A stretch of 36,905 nt of DNA from an uncultured Alphaproteobacteria bacterium (lineage in GTDB: Bacteria; Pseudomonadota; Alphaproteobacteria; RF32; CAG-239): contig CAJUAK010000003.1 of NCBI GenBank assembly GCA_910584385.1, forward strand, positions 105,100 through 142,004, written 5' to 3'. A program made the translations under genes and the position numbers. Below the pieces are notes generated by a model. It searched no databases and was not told the DNA's origin. It was given only the letters and a program-made list of their open reading frames with translations. Below are positions 24,344-32,752 of the stretch, piece by piece. The stretch's first letter is position 1, and each line of letters opens with the position of its first letter.

Positions 24344-25330
24344 CTAAAGAGACTGCAGCTTGTTTTTAAGCTCCGTGAAATCTTTGGGAAACTCTGCGTA
24401 AAAACTCATAAATTCTCCTGTTTCGGGATGTATGAAACCTAAGCTTTGCGCATGAAGCGCCTGCCTTGGGAATTGCGCAATATATTTTTTTGTTTCCGCA
24501 TCCACGCCGGAATACTGCATTTTTTTGCTTTTGACGTAAAGTTGGTCGCCAATCAGGTTGCACCCCAAATGCGCCATATGCACGCGAATCTGGTGCGTGC
24601 GCCCTGTTTCAAGGTTGCATTTAACCAAGGACGCCATATTTTTATATATTTCCTGAACAGCATAATTTGTTACGGCCGTTTTTCCGCCCTGGTTAACAAC
24701 CGCCATTTTTTTCCGGTCATAGGGGCTGCGTCCGATATTTGCCTCCACCCGCCCTTGCAACGGTTGCGGCACGCCGTATGCCAAAGCATAATAGGTACGT
24801 TCAATGGAATGGACAAAGAATTGCTCACACAGGCAGCGGTGCGCCTTGTCATTTTTGGCAACGACCAAGAGCCCCGACGTGTCTTTATCTATGCGATGAA
24901 CAATCCCGGGGCGCTTTACGCCGCCAATTCCCGAAAGATTATCCCGGCAATGAAAAAGCAAGGCATTAACCAATGTGCCGCTGTAAGCGCCAGGTGCCGG
25001 ATGAACCGTCATGCCTGCCGGCTTGTTTACGACAATCAGGCTGCTGTCTTCATAAACAACATCCAAAGGGATATCTTCCGGCACGGGCAAAGCCTCTTGC
25101 GCCGGCGGAATTTCAAGCTGGTAGCTGTCGCCTATTCTGACCTTAAACGAATTATCCAGAATCGTCTCCTCGTCTGCACGCAGGCAGCCTTCCGAAATCA
25201 GCCTTTGGATTTGCGAACGGGACAAATCGGGAAAAGATTGGGTTAAAAATTTATCAATCCTAAGCCCTTTATATTCTTTATTAACTATTTCTGTGCTATA
25301 TATAGTCGTATCAGTCATGGTTGACAGCAT
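24344..25330 (-). CDS. rluD: RluD-like 23S rRNA pseudouridine synthase
   Basis: About 328 residues. An N-terminal S4 RNA-binding domain (LRIDKFLTQSFPDLSRSQIQRLISEG) is followed by the RluA-family catalytic domain with the active-site aspartate in HRIDKDTSGLLVVAKN, plus NKPAGMTVHP and GRTHQIRVHMAHLG. The family makes pseudouridines in 23S rRNA; RluD is the member with an S4 domain. I chose the ATG at 25330, which has a nearby GGA; the ATG at 25318 is also possible. Divergent from the DUF6476-like gene and upstream of rpoH, an alphaproteobacterial arrangement. Confidence 0.92.
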   Translation of the reverse strand: MLSTMTDTTIYSTEIVNKEYKGLRIDKFLTQSFPDLSRSQIQRLISEGCLRADEETILDNSFKVRIGDSYQLEIPPAQEALPVPEDIPLDVVYEDSSLIVVNKPAGMTVHPAPGAYSGTLVNALLFHCRDNLSGIGGVKRPGIVHRIDKDTSGLLVVAKNDKAHRCLCEQFFVHSIERTYYALAYGVPQPLQGRVEANIGRSPYDRKKMAVVNQGGKTAVTNYAVQEIYKNMASLVKCNLETGRTHQIRVHMAHLGCNLIGDQLYVKSKKMQYSGVDAETKKYIAQFPRQALHAQSLGFIHPETGEFMSFYAEFPKDFTELKNKLQSL

Positions 25331-25366
25331 AAACCATCCGTATAATTTTACAAGAGGCAAGTGTCT

Positions 25367-25645
25367 ATGGATAAGCTTAAATTTATAAAAACTGTCGTTT
25401 TTATTATTACTTTTTTACTCATCTTTGGAACGCTGCTGCTTTTAACAAAGCTCTATCAAAAAAGCGGCAAATCCCTTTTACCCGCCGAAATATCCCTACA
25501 ACAGCCGGCTGGAAGCACAATCAAAACCTTTAGCGAAAATGGCGGCAGATTATATATACAAATAGAATTTGGCGGAAAGCCTGACCGCATTATCATTCTA
25601 AACGCGCAAAACGGCAAAATCCTTTCAACAATTACAGCAGAATAA
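25367..25645 (+). CDS. Small membrane-anchored protein, DUF6476-like
   Basis: 92 residues. One N-terminal membrane helix (about 8-27, VVFIITFLLIFGTLLLL) precedes a small periplasmic beta domain with GGRLYIQIEFGGKPDRIIILNAQNGKIL. Small proteins of this plan sit beside rluD and rpoH in alphaproteobacteria; I recall them as DUF6476, so the name is from memory. AGAGG lies nine bases before the chosen ATG; an in-frame GTG at 25361 is less well placed. TATAAT occurs upstream at 25341-25346. Only 12 bases separate it from the next gene. Function unknown. Confidence 0.75.
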   Translation: MDKLKFIKTVVFIITFLLIFGTLLLLTKLYQKSGKSLLPAEISLQQPAGSTIKTFSENGGRLYIQIEFGGKPDRIIILNAQNGKILSTITAE

Positions 25646-25657
25646 AACGGGGGCAAA

Positions 25658-26545
25658 ATGGAAAACGAAATTGACATTAATCTGGAAGATGACGATTTTG
25701 ACCGGCTGCTTGACGATTTTATCAATAATGAGCTCAAAGACATTGAAGCAGAGGCTCAGGATAATGCCGAACGCGAGGCGAATGCCAAACCTTCTTCCGA
25801 AAAAATCATTATGCAAAGCAAGGCTAATGACATTGCCATTGAAGACAGTTTCGCTGCAAACTTATATCCTGAGGAAAAGGCGCTGTTTGAAGCTTTTTGC
25901 AATTTTAGAAGCGCCATTACAATGATGTGCAGAGAAGCCGGAATAGAAGTGCCTGCTGCCGAATTCTCCGCAGAATCAATTTATCCAAGGTTTAAACCGC
26001 GGTGCTGCGCACTCATCAGCAACGACATTGTTACCGGCTGGAATATTATGCTTTTGACCAATCCCGAACGGATGGAAAATATCGACCCGAATGCTGATGA
26101 CGAGACTATTTTGAACTTTGCCGAAAAAACGACAGACGAATTTTTGCAACTTGCATTAATCTCATATATTGAAATCCTAATTGAGGCCGAAGGATGCGAG
26201 ATTGCTTATGACGCAAGGCGTGCCGCCTATGAACGCCGAAAAGTGGAGCGTGAAGTTTTTGAAGAGCATAAAAGGCGCCAAGAACGCGCAAAAAAATATA
26301 TTGACGCGATTGAAGAAAAAAAATTTCCCATAGATGCCGAACGCCTGGTCAGCAACTACTTTAAAACTGCAAAAAAGGACCCTGAAGGCGCTTGGAAAGC
26401 GTTAACAACTTCCCCGGCAACGTTCGCCCCGATTGATGTCAGCAAAATTCCTAACCGGCTTTTCGGGCTTATCAAAAGCAAACCTCAGGACGGCATCCGG
26501 ATGAATAAAGAAATCGGAGAATTCTTAAAAAAATTAAAAGTTTAA
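25658..26545 (+). CDS. Acidic hypothetical protein, 295 residues
   Basis: No signal peptide or membrane helix. The N-terminal 60 residues are highly acidic (DINLEDDDFDRLLDDFINNELKDIE...). A mixed domain follows (about 70-190) with paired cysteines (PRCCAL), then a charged helix with coiled-coil character (about 190-225, RRAAYERRKVEREVFEEHKRRQ), and a C-terminal domain ending GEFLKKLKV. CGGGGG precedes the ATG. It is 12 bases downstream of the DUF6476-like gene and upstream of the coupling-ATPase cluster, from which a promoter separates it. No family recognised; an adaptor or chaperone for that cluster is conceivable but unproven. Confidence 0.7.
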   Translation: MENEIDINLEDDDFDRLLDDFINNELKDIEAEAQDNAEREANAKPSSEKIIMQSKANDIAIEDSFAANLYPEEKALFEAFCNFRSAITMMCREAGIEVPAAEFSAESIYPRFKPRCCALISNDIVTGWNIMLLTNPERMENIDPNADDETILNFAEKTTDEFLQLALISYIEILIEAEGCEIAYDARRAAYERRKVEREVFEEHKRRQERAKKYIDAIEEKKFPIDAERLVSNYFKTAKKDPEGAWKALTTSPATFAPIDVSKIPNRLFGLIKSKPQDGIRMNKEIGEFLKKLKV

Positions 26546-26572
26546 AATTTTATGACAAAACAATAAGAAATA

Positions 26573-26601
26573 TAGACAAAATGTTTTTTTAATGTTAGAA
26601 T
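26573..26601 (+). promoter_or_regulatory. Promoter of the coupling-ATPase cluster
   Basis: TAGACA (26573-26578), 17 bases, TAGAAT (26596-26601), about 30 bases before the ATG of the 666-residue protein gene. Confidence 0.55.
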
Positions 26602-26631
26602 AAATAAAAATAAATAGAATACGAGGCAACA

Positions 26632-28632
26632 ATGGCTGCGACAAATACATCCCAAACCAATACGAACTCTTCACTGCAGGGCACGACAAGAGCTGCGGTC
26701 AGCGCAAAATTGTCTTATATAAGCCAGCCGCAAAAGGTTAATACTGTTGGCATAAAATATGCCCCGGATACAAATGCAAGGATTAATGTTTCAAGCTCTG
26801 CCGGAAATTCGCAAAAACAGGATCTGAGCTCCGGCGGTTTGGGCAATGCCGGCAAAACCACGGCGGAACAACAGACCTTAAAGGTTGCAGAGCAGGCTCC
26901 GCAGACTGCGGAAAAGACGTTAACGGTCGAAGAGATTGCCAAAACGCCGGAAGATAGGCTGCTGCAATTAGAAGAAATAAGCCGCACCAGAGATTTAACC
27001 CCTGAAGAGGCGCAGGAACAAAGCACAATCAAAAAAAATCTTCAAAATGCAAATTCTGACGCGCCTAAAAAAGGAAACAGAGGATTCTTTGATACCCATG
27101 ATGCCAATAAAGCCGATGACGATGACGCAAAATTTGAAATTAAAGAAGGCGACATCATTGACTGGATGATGAAGGAAGTTATTCTGGCCTCTGCCAACTA
27201 TGTCGGCGGGAAGGTCTGCAAACTTGCCGGCAACATGCTGCTCGGCGGCGCCGGCGCCATTGGCAATCTGGCAAAAGAAGGCTATGACAAATTACGCGAG
27301 GCAAGAAAAAAAGAAAAAAAGCTGCCTTCAGATAAAACCGGCAATGCGGCCAGAAATGTCAACGACCAGGTTAAACAGGCTGCGCAAGCCGCGCAAGATG
27401 CCGTTAATTCGCCGTTTCCATGGCGGAATAAAGACAGCAATGATTGGAAGAAGAAAGATGTCCAAGACGCCTTTACCGAAAAATTGCAGGCCGGGCAGCT
27501 TTATCATGTCGCTTTCCGCCCATTAGTTAAAAATACTGAAAATATTGACGTATCCTCTCAACGGGATATTGGGCAAAGAAGAGCCATAACTCCGGAATTT
27601 AGAGATGAAATGATCGGCATTATGCTGCAGACGCCTAATCGAATTGAAGGGATTGACGAAGCAAAGCTGCAAGCCATCCGGGAAAAGCTTGAAAGAAAAG
27701 AGCCGCCTGTTGCAGAGTTAAGTGCTTTAACCAATGACGAGCGCCAACGTTATGATGCCGAGGTAAAAAAAGCTTTGGAAAAAGAAATCGGCAACAGGTC
27801 CATTGCGGATTATGCCGTTGATAAAATCAATGAGCTAAAAGAAGCACAGGATGCATATAATCTTAGGAAGGATGAAAAATATTACCAAATGGTCGCCGAA
27901 GGCAATATGGCCGCCCTGCGGGATGCTTTTGGAATGCCTCAGGCCTATACAGACCAAATGCAGGCCGGGTTAACAGACTTCCAACGGCACAACCCCGGAC
28001 AGCCGGACAAAAAATATTGGCAGCAGCTTTCGCAGAATATGCAGACACAGGAAAATATCCTCCATGCCGAAAGGGAATTTATGGCGTCTTATGCCGGCGT
28101 TATGCTGACACAGAAATATTTAAACGATAAAAATTATAATCCGTCGGAAAGCGACAGGCGGATTGAATTTGAAAAACTTACCAAAGAAGGGCGCGGCATT
28201 TATAAGCTGGCAACCGCCCAAGGCGCCGGCTATGTCGAAGATATTACAAATTCCGCCATCAATGCCGCAAAACAGCAGGAAAAAGCCCTCAAGGACGGAA
28301 AATATAACGAAAAAGACAAAGAGGCGGAAGAATCCAAGGATTATAAAAAGCTTATCCGTTACAGAGACATTGTTAAAGATGCGGCTCAGCAAGAACGCGG
28401 CTTATATGAAGAGGCGGCGCATCAAAATGCTCCTTATCCGCAACCGCGCGAAGGAACAGACCCCGCAATTTACAGAGAACTCGGCAATGAAAACCTCAAA
28501 CGCAAAGACCGGGTGCGTGTTGCCATGGGCACCGCCGGCAGAGCTGTTAAAAACGTGGCTCAAAAAGCCATGCAGGGGCAAGCTGCTTATACCGGAAATG
28601 TTTATCTCGCAAATAACCAGGGAAGCCGTTAA
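26632..28632 (+). CDS. Large soluble protein of unknown function, first gene of the coupling-ATPase cluster
   Basis: 666 residues without signal peptide. The first 150 are Thr/Ser/Asn/Gln-rich and probably disordered. A helix-glycine stretch at about 188-222 (ASANYVGGKVCKLAGNMLLGGAGAIGNLA) could insert into or lie on a membrane. The rest is long, charged, mostly alpha-helical, rich in Gln, Glu and Lys, and ends GNVYLANNQGSR. ACGAGG precedes the ATG. Its stop codon overlaps the next start (TAATG), so it is coupled to the membrane protein gene. No recognised domain. From position it could be a substrate or effector of the coupling ATPase, or a cytoplasmic structural part; both are inference. 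Confidence 0.75.
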   Translation: MAATNTSQTNTNSSLQGTTRAAVSAKLSYISQPQKVNTVGIKYAPDTNARINVSSSAGNSQKQDLSSGGLGNAGKTTAEQQTLKVAEQAPQTAEKTLTVEEIAKTPEDRLLQLEEISRTRDLTPEEAQEQSTIKKNLQNANSDAPKKGNRGFFDTHDANKADDDDAKFEIKEGDIIDWMMKEVILASANYVGGKVCKLAGNMLLGGAGAIGNLAKEGYDKLREARKKEKKLPSDKTGNAARNVNDQVKQAAQAAQDAVNSPFPWRNKDSNDWKKKDVQDAFTEKLQAGQLYHVAFRPLVKNTENIDVSSQRDIGQRRAITPEFRDEMIGIMLQTPNRIEGIDEAKLQAIREKLERKEPPVAELSALTNDERQRYDAEVKKALEKEIGNRSIADYAVDKINELKEAQDAYNLRKDEKYYQMVAEGNMAALRDAFGMPQAYTDQMQAGLTDFQRHNPGQPDKKYWQQLSQNMQTQENILHAEREFMASYAGVMLTQKYLNDKNYNPSESDRRIEFEKLTKEGRGIYKLATAQGAGYVEDITNSAINAAKQQEKALKDGKYNEKDKEAEESKDYKKLIRYRDIVKDAAQQERGLYEEAAHQNAPYPQPREGTDPAIYRELGNENLKRKDRVRVAMGTAGRAVKNVAQKAMQGQAAYTGNVYLANNQGSR

Positions 28633-29120
28633 TGAAAAAAATCTTGTCTTTTTTCCGCATTTTGCTGATTGGCAGCTTGTGGACATTTCTTTTTCTTATT
28701 ATCGCGTCCCTTTGGATGGGGCATTTTTGGAACTTTAACATCCTTTCTGCGGAACATTGGGAAAAAATCCGCTATTTCTGGACGCACGGCGGCGTTATCA
28801 AACAACAGAGGGACTTAATGTTTTCCCTAAACATCCTCATTCTTCCTTTTATTTGGGTTTATGTGTGGCGCAAACTTCTAAAAATCAATTATTTAAATGT
28901 CCTTCTCTGGCCAATTAACGCTTATAATAACTGGGCGCTTAAACGCCTGAAAAAAGAAGCGCAGAGAATCGTTCTGCGCAACATACAGCCTTCGGCCAAA
29001 GAAGAAGACGCACTCAAAGCCAAAATTGCGGCGATTAAGCCTCAGCCCCCCCAAGCGAAACAAGAAATCCGCGGGAGTTTGTCGTCTCAAATCGCAATGC
29101 ATAAAAATGAAAATAAATAA
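28632..29120 (+). CDS. Two-helix membrane protein, paralogue of the next gene's N-terminus
   Basis: 162 residues. Membrane helices lie at about 8-28 and 64-82, followed by a basic cytoplasmic tail (WALKRLKKEAQR...) with a proline-rich part. The sequence between the helices (FWNFNILSAEHWEKIRYFW) and after the second (WRKLLKINYLNVLLWPINAYN) lines up with the first 110 residues of the downstream protein, so the two are paralogues of very different length. It begins on the stop codon of the 666-residue gene. Probably a membrane partner of the coupling ATPase (inference from context). Confidence 0.75.
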   Translation: MKKILSFFRILLIGSLWTFLFLIIASLWMGHFWNFNILSAEHWEKIRYFWTHGGVIKQQRDLMFSLNILILPFIWVYVWRKLLKINYLNVLLWPINAYNNWALKRLKKEAQRIVLRNIQPSAKEEDALKAKIAAIKPQPPQAKQEIRGSLSSQIAMHKNENK

Positions 29121-29125
29121 AAGAC

Positions 29126-29155
29126 TTGTTAACCAGTTATAATTTATATTAAACT
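29126..29155 (+). promoter_or_regulatory. Possible internal promoter
   Basis: TTGTTA (29126-29131), 18 bases, TAAACT (29150-29155), in the 65-base A/T-rich gap between the two membrane-protein genes. Confidence 0.3.
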
Positions 29156-29185
29156 ATAAAAAAATATTCATCTTGGGAGCATGAA

Positions 29186-30454
29186 TTGAAGCCATTAATA
29201 ATTTTATCGCGCATTGCCCTTGTCGGCCTCATTTGGAGCGTATTCTTCATTGAGGGGACCCGGGTTATATTGTTGCGCAACTGGCATTTTGACATGTTCC
29301 GCACTTCTCATTGGCAATATGCTTGGGATTTATGGCTTTCCGGCTGGGTTATCAATGACGCGAAAGAATGGGCATTTATATTAATCATCATAACTTTTGT
29401 TCCCTTGTGGTTTACCGGCTGGGTGGCTTTGAGCCTTATCAAATGGGAAAAAATAATAAAAGATTTGGCTTTCTCCCCATTGCAATTGGTTAACCCGATT
29501 GTGGCAAAACCGGTTAAGATTATTACCAATGCCGCAAGCGTCAAGGCGGTTAAGAAAAAACGCTCTTATAAAGAAATCCGCCCCAGAAGCCTACGTCCGC
29601 CGTTGGATGAAAGCAGCTACTCCCCAATTAACAATCCGAAAAAATCGATTACGGCAGCGCCGGCAAAACCTGCGGCGCCGGCACCCGAAGCCCCGAAAGC
29701 TTTTGAGCACTCGCTCTTTCAGTTTGATGACAGCAGCGATGATTTTGACTTTGATATTGACGCTTTTGACACAGACAACAAAAATGAAACGCCGGCAAGC
29801 ATTCCTTCCGCACCGGAAATTGAAGATTTTCAACCGGCACCGGCATCTAACAGAAATAGCGCCAAACGGCAGGAAAAATCTTCATCTCCGGCCAAGCCCC
29901 GCAGTTCCGCTGCAGAGAAAGCTCCGGCTTCCGCAAGCTCAAAACCTTCTTCCCGTTCAAATTCCACAATGGAAGTTATTAAACAAAAGGGTTATGAGAT
30001 TATTACAAACACGACCATCAAAAACACAATTATCGACTTTATCGGCGTGGCGGATTCTCAAATTTGTATCTGTCTTAACGACAAAGAACCCGGCGATTGG
30101 CTGGCTGACGAGGAAAGGTTTAACGATGAAGAACCTTTATGGTTTTCAGAAAGTTCGCACCGGATTTCTCCTGTTCGCAAATTGGACCTCGCCAGAAACG
30201 CCTTGGTTGAAAAATTAAATTCTGCGGATTTAAACTTCACCGTCAAAGCTTATGTTATTGAGCAAGTCGGCAATATTATAAATGCAGAAGACATGTTTGA
30301 CATATGGGACGATTTGGACATTACCGTTGCCAGGATTGACCGGGGCACGCCTAAAGAGCTGAAACTCTTTTCAAAAACCTTGGAAGAAGCAATCACCAAG
30401 GTTGAAAAGGAAAAATTTGAACAGGTTAAAAAATTAGTTCGCAGTATTGTATAG
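29186..30454 (+). CDS. Membrane protein with C-terminal NERD/restriction-endonuclease-like domain
   Basis: 422 residues starting with TTG at 29186; GGGAG lies seven bases before it, while the ATG at 29181 reads only ATG-AAT-TGA. Two membrane helices (about 5-22 and 64-85) match the preceding gene's product. A long Ala/Pro/Ser-rich acidic linker follows (about 120-260), then a folded domain (about 266-390). That domain reads like a NERD nuclease: IIDFIGVADSQICICLND, then SPVRKLDLARNALVEKL and a strand-rich end. The usual catalytic E-x-K seems replaced by L-N-D, so it may bind rather than cut nucleic acid. It lies 13 bases before the coupling ATPase gene and is probably its partner. Confidence 0.7.
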   Translation: MKPLIILSRIALVGLIWSVFFIEGTRVILLRNWHFDMFRTSHWQYAWDLWLSGWVINDAKEWAFILIIITFVPLWFTGWVALSLIKWEKIIKDLAFSPLQLVNPIVAKPVKIITNAASVKAVKKKRSYKEIRPRSLRPPLDESSYSPINNPKKSITAAPAKPAAPAPEAPKAFEHSLFQFDDSSDDFDFDIDAFDTDNKNETPASIPSAPEIEDFQPAPASNRNSAKRQEKSSSPAKPRSSAAEKAPASASSKPSSRSNSTMEVIKQKGYEIITNTTIKNTIIDFIGVADSQICICLNDKEPGDWLADEERFNDEEPLWFSESSHRISPVRKLDLARNALVEKLNSADLNFTVKAYVIEQVGNIINAEDMFDIWDDLDITVARIDRGTPKELKLFSKTLEEAITKVEKEKFEQVKKLVRSIV

Positions 30455-30467
30455 CAGGTGAAGAAAA

Positions 30468-32675
30468 ATGGCATTATCAAACCGGGGACAAGAATGGGAA
30501 GAATATGACAACGCCGTGCGCTGGATGGCGATTACGGCATTGATAACAATTTCGCTTACCATCATTATGGCAATTGTCGCCATGCCCCTCGGCTATCTCA
30601 TCGGCAGCGGCATTTCTCAAGAATCGCTGAATGACGTTTCAAAATTTTTCGGTGCAGTTCAAGACAAGCCCTCTTATTTGTTTGACCGCTATTACAATTG
30701 GTTCTTGCAGTTGATAAACTACAGGGGCAATTTTGCCGTCAGCTTATGGGTTCCGCTTTTGCCGTTTATAATTTTGCCGGCCGGCTTCATTATCGGCACA
30801 GCGATGAATCCATACCGTTTTCAATCTAATATTCACGGCGCCGCAAGGCTTGCAACGCTTAGAGACATTAAAGAGATGAAGCTTCTGGATGGCTTCTGCA
30901 TGGTTGTCGGCCGTTTTAAAGGGCATTTGCTCAAATTAAACGAAACATTATCCACCTTGTGCTGCGCTCCTCCGGGAACCGGTAAAACAGCCGGGGTGGT
31001 TATTCCGACAATTTTTAATTCTCCCGGAATGAGCATTGTCGTGAACGACCCTAAACCGGAACTTTGTTTTTCAACATCCGGCGCCAGAGCAAAAGACGGC
31101 CCTGTTTTCATTATCAACTGGGGACAGGAAGACAATCCGGCTGAGGGCATATATTACCCAAGCTGGAACCCTTTGTCGCCAACGGCTATTCCGGCACCGG
31201 GCCCCGAGCGGGATATGTATATCGATTCCATGACAAATGTTTTGGTTGAAGACCCCAAAGGCGGCGCAGACCCGCACTGGTCTAAAACCGGCCGCGCGGC
31301 TTTGACCGGATTTTTGCATTTTATCTCTTTCAAATGTGAAAAAGCCCGTGCCAACGACTATTTTATCGGGCGCATTTATGAAGGAAAGCTTGACGCAGAA
31401 GATAAGAAAGTGTTGGAAGGCTATTATTTGGACATGAACGACCCGGCAGCTGCGAGAGCCGTTCAAAATCTGCGTTCAGACAATTTGACCATTGACAATT
31501 ACGTACCGATTGGGACATGGGCGCTTTTGCCGGAGCGCTGGATAGGGCACGAACCCTGCATTGCCATGATTCTGGAATGGATTACCGAAGCGCAGATTAA
31601 ACAATCGCAGGATATTAAGCGGCGCATGGATGAAGGCGATCAAATGGCGGCGATGGCAGACCCGATGCGCGATTTGCTTGAAGAAGCAATTACGGAAGCG
31701 CGGAAATTCGGCTATTCCCAACGCTGTATTGTCGAACTCAGCCAATTAAGCTCTATGCCGGATAAGGAACGCGGTTCTGTGCTTTCCACCGCATTTTCAG
31801 GCATTGGCATTTTCAAAAACTCCGCCGTTGTTGCCAGAACCAGCTTCAGCGACATTAACTTTAAAGACCTGCGGGGAATGAAAGACCCGATTACCGGCGA
31901 GTTCAAGCCTATTTCCGTATATCTCTCCGTTAACCAGGTTGATGCGCGCGCCTTGTCTGTTATTTCAGGTACATTTATTGATTTGATGTCCGCTTATCTG
32001 ATTGCAAACCCGCCCAAATTTAAAAACAAAACCGACGGTGTTATGGGCCCCTTCCCCTGCCTGTTTGTTTTGGACGAGTTTCCAACCATGCCCAAAATCC
32101 GTGCGGTTATTGAAGGCCCGGCGGTTGGGCGCGGACAAAAAGTTTCATACCTGCTCATCGGGCAAGATTTGGGGCAAATCTCAGGAAAATACGGTAAGGA
32201 TGATTTGGAAACTGTTATTTCCACAACCGCATGCAAAGTTATCTTATCCCAAAACAACGAAGTTACCGCGCAGCGTTTCTCTAAAATGATCGGCAATAAA
32301 ACGGTGCAGACATCTTCGTTCTCTAAAAATGAAGGCGCATTCAACAAAGGCGCTTCGCCATTTGCCAAAAACGTTTCTTATCAATTGCAAGGGACATCTG
32401 TTATTTCCACAACGCAGCTGCTCAGCTTGCCAATGTTAAAACAGGTTGTTCTGATGCAAGGCTTTATTGACCGCCCGATTATGGCTGATGCGCCGCGTTT
32501 TTATCTTGATAAGCATATGCTCGCCCTTTCCAAACTTCCGCCGGCTCCCGCCGTTCCGGATTGGATTGTTGCCCAGCGTGAAGACATTAATGACGATATG
32601 CTGGCGAAGCTTGGCATCGATTACTCAGAAGATGATGATATTGATGACAGCGAATTTGAAGATGAAGAAGAATAA
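30468..32675 (+). CDS. VirD4/TraG-family type IV coupling ATPase
   Basis: 735 residues. Two N-terminal membrane helices (about 19-46 and 88-111) precede the VirD4-type motif HGAARLAT (123-130). The Walker A is A167-P-P-G-T-G-K-T174, and the Walker B is CLFVLDEFPTMPKI (about 530-543). The conserved ISTTACKVILSQNN segment follows, and a very acidic tail ends the protein (DDDIDDSEFEDEEE). VirD4/TraG proteins are hexameric inner-membrane ATPases that feed DNA or proteins into type IV secretion channels. AGGTGAAG precedes the ATG. No VirB, Dot/Icm or relaxase gene is in the window. It is followed by a 42-residue membrane peptide gene with its own promoter. Confidence 0.92.
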   Translation: MALSNRGQEWEEYDNAVRWMAITALITISLTIIMAIVAMPLGYLIGSGISQESLNDVSKFFGAVQDKPSYLFDRYYNWFLQLINYRGNFAVSLWVPLLPFIILPAGFIIGTAMNPYRFQSNIHGAARLATLRDIKEMKLLDGFCMVVGRFKGHLLKLNETLSTLCCAPPGTGKTAGVVIPTIFNSPGMSIVVNDPKPELCFSTSGARAKDGPVFIINWGQEDNPAEGIYYPSWNPLSPTAIPAPGPERDMYIDSMTNVLVEDPKGGADPHWSKTGRAALTGFLHFISFKCEKARANDYFIGRIYEGKLDAEDKKVLEGYYLDMNDPAAARAVQNLRSDNLTIDNYVPIGTWALLPERWIGHEPCIAMILEWITEAQIKQSQDIKRRMDEGDQMAAMADPMRDLLEEAITEARKFGYSQRCIVELSQLSSMPDKERGSVLSTAFSGIGIFKNSAVVARTSFSDINFKDLRGMKDPITGEFKPISVYLSVNQVDARALSVISGTFIDLMSAYLIANPPKFKNKTDGVMGPFPCLFVLDEFPTMPKIRAVIEGPAVGRGQKVSYLLIGQDLGQISGKYGKDDLETVISTTACKVILSQNNEVTAQRFSKMIGNKTVQTSSFSKNEGAFNKGASPFAKNVSYQLQGTSVISTTQLLSLPMLKQVVLMQGFIDRPIMADAPRFYLDKHMLALSKLPPAPAVPDWIVAQREDINDDMLAKLGIDYSEDDDIDDSEFEDEEE

Positions 32676-32691
32676 TTATGCCATTTTTGAA

Positions 32692-32720
32692 TTGACAATA
32701 TTTCAATAAAGAGCAATAAT
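32692..32720 (+). promoter_or_regulatory. Promoter of the 42-residue peptide gene
   Basis: Perfect TTGACA (32692-32697), 17 bases, AATAAT (32715-32720), 32 bases before the ATG. Confidence 0.65.
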
Positions 32721-32752
32721 AGCTTCATAAACAAACTTAAATACAAATAATT

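Noticed and set aside
24446..25246. 266-codon plus-strand ORF opposite rluD
   Set aside because: Long but antisense to a clear pseudouridine synthase; composition is that of reverse-complemented coding sequence.
25321..25346. TTGACA and TATAAT in front of the DUF6476-like gene as a promoter pair
   Set aside because: The spacing is only 14 bases, too short for a normal sigma-70 pair; the TATAAT may still be used with another -35.
29499..30218. 239-codon ORF in another plus frame of the 422-residue gene
   Set aside because: Very rich in Arg/Leu/Gln, typical of a frame shadow of an Ala/Pro/Ser linker; no ribosome site.
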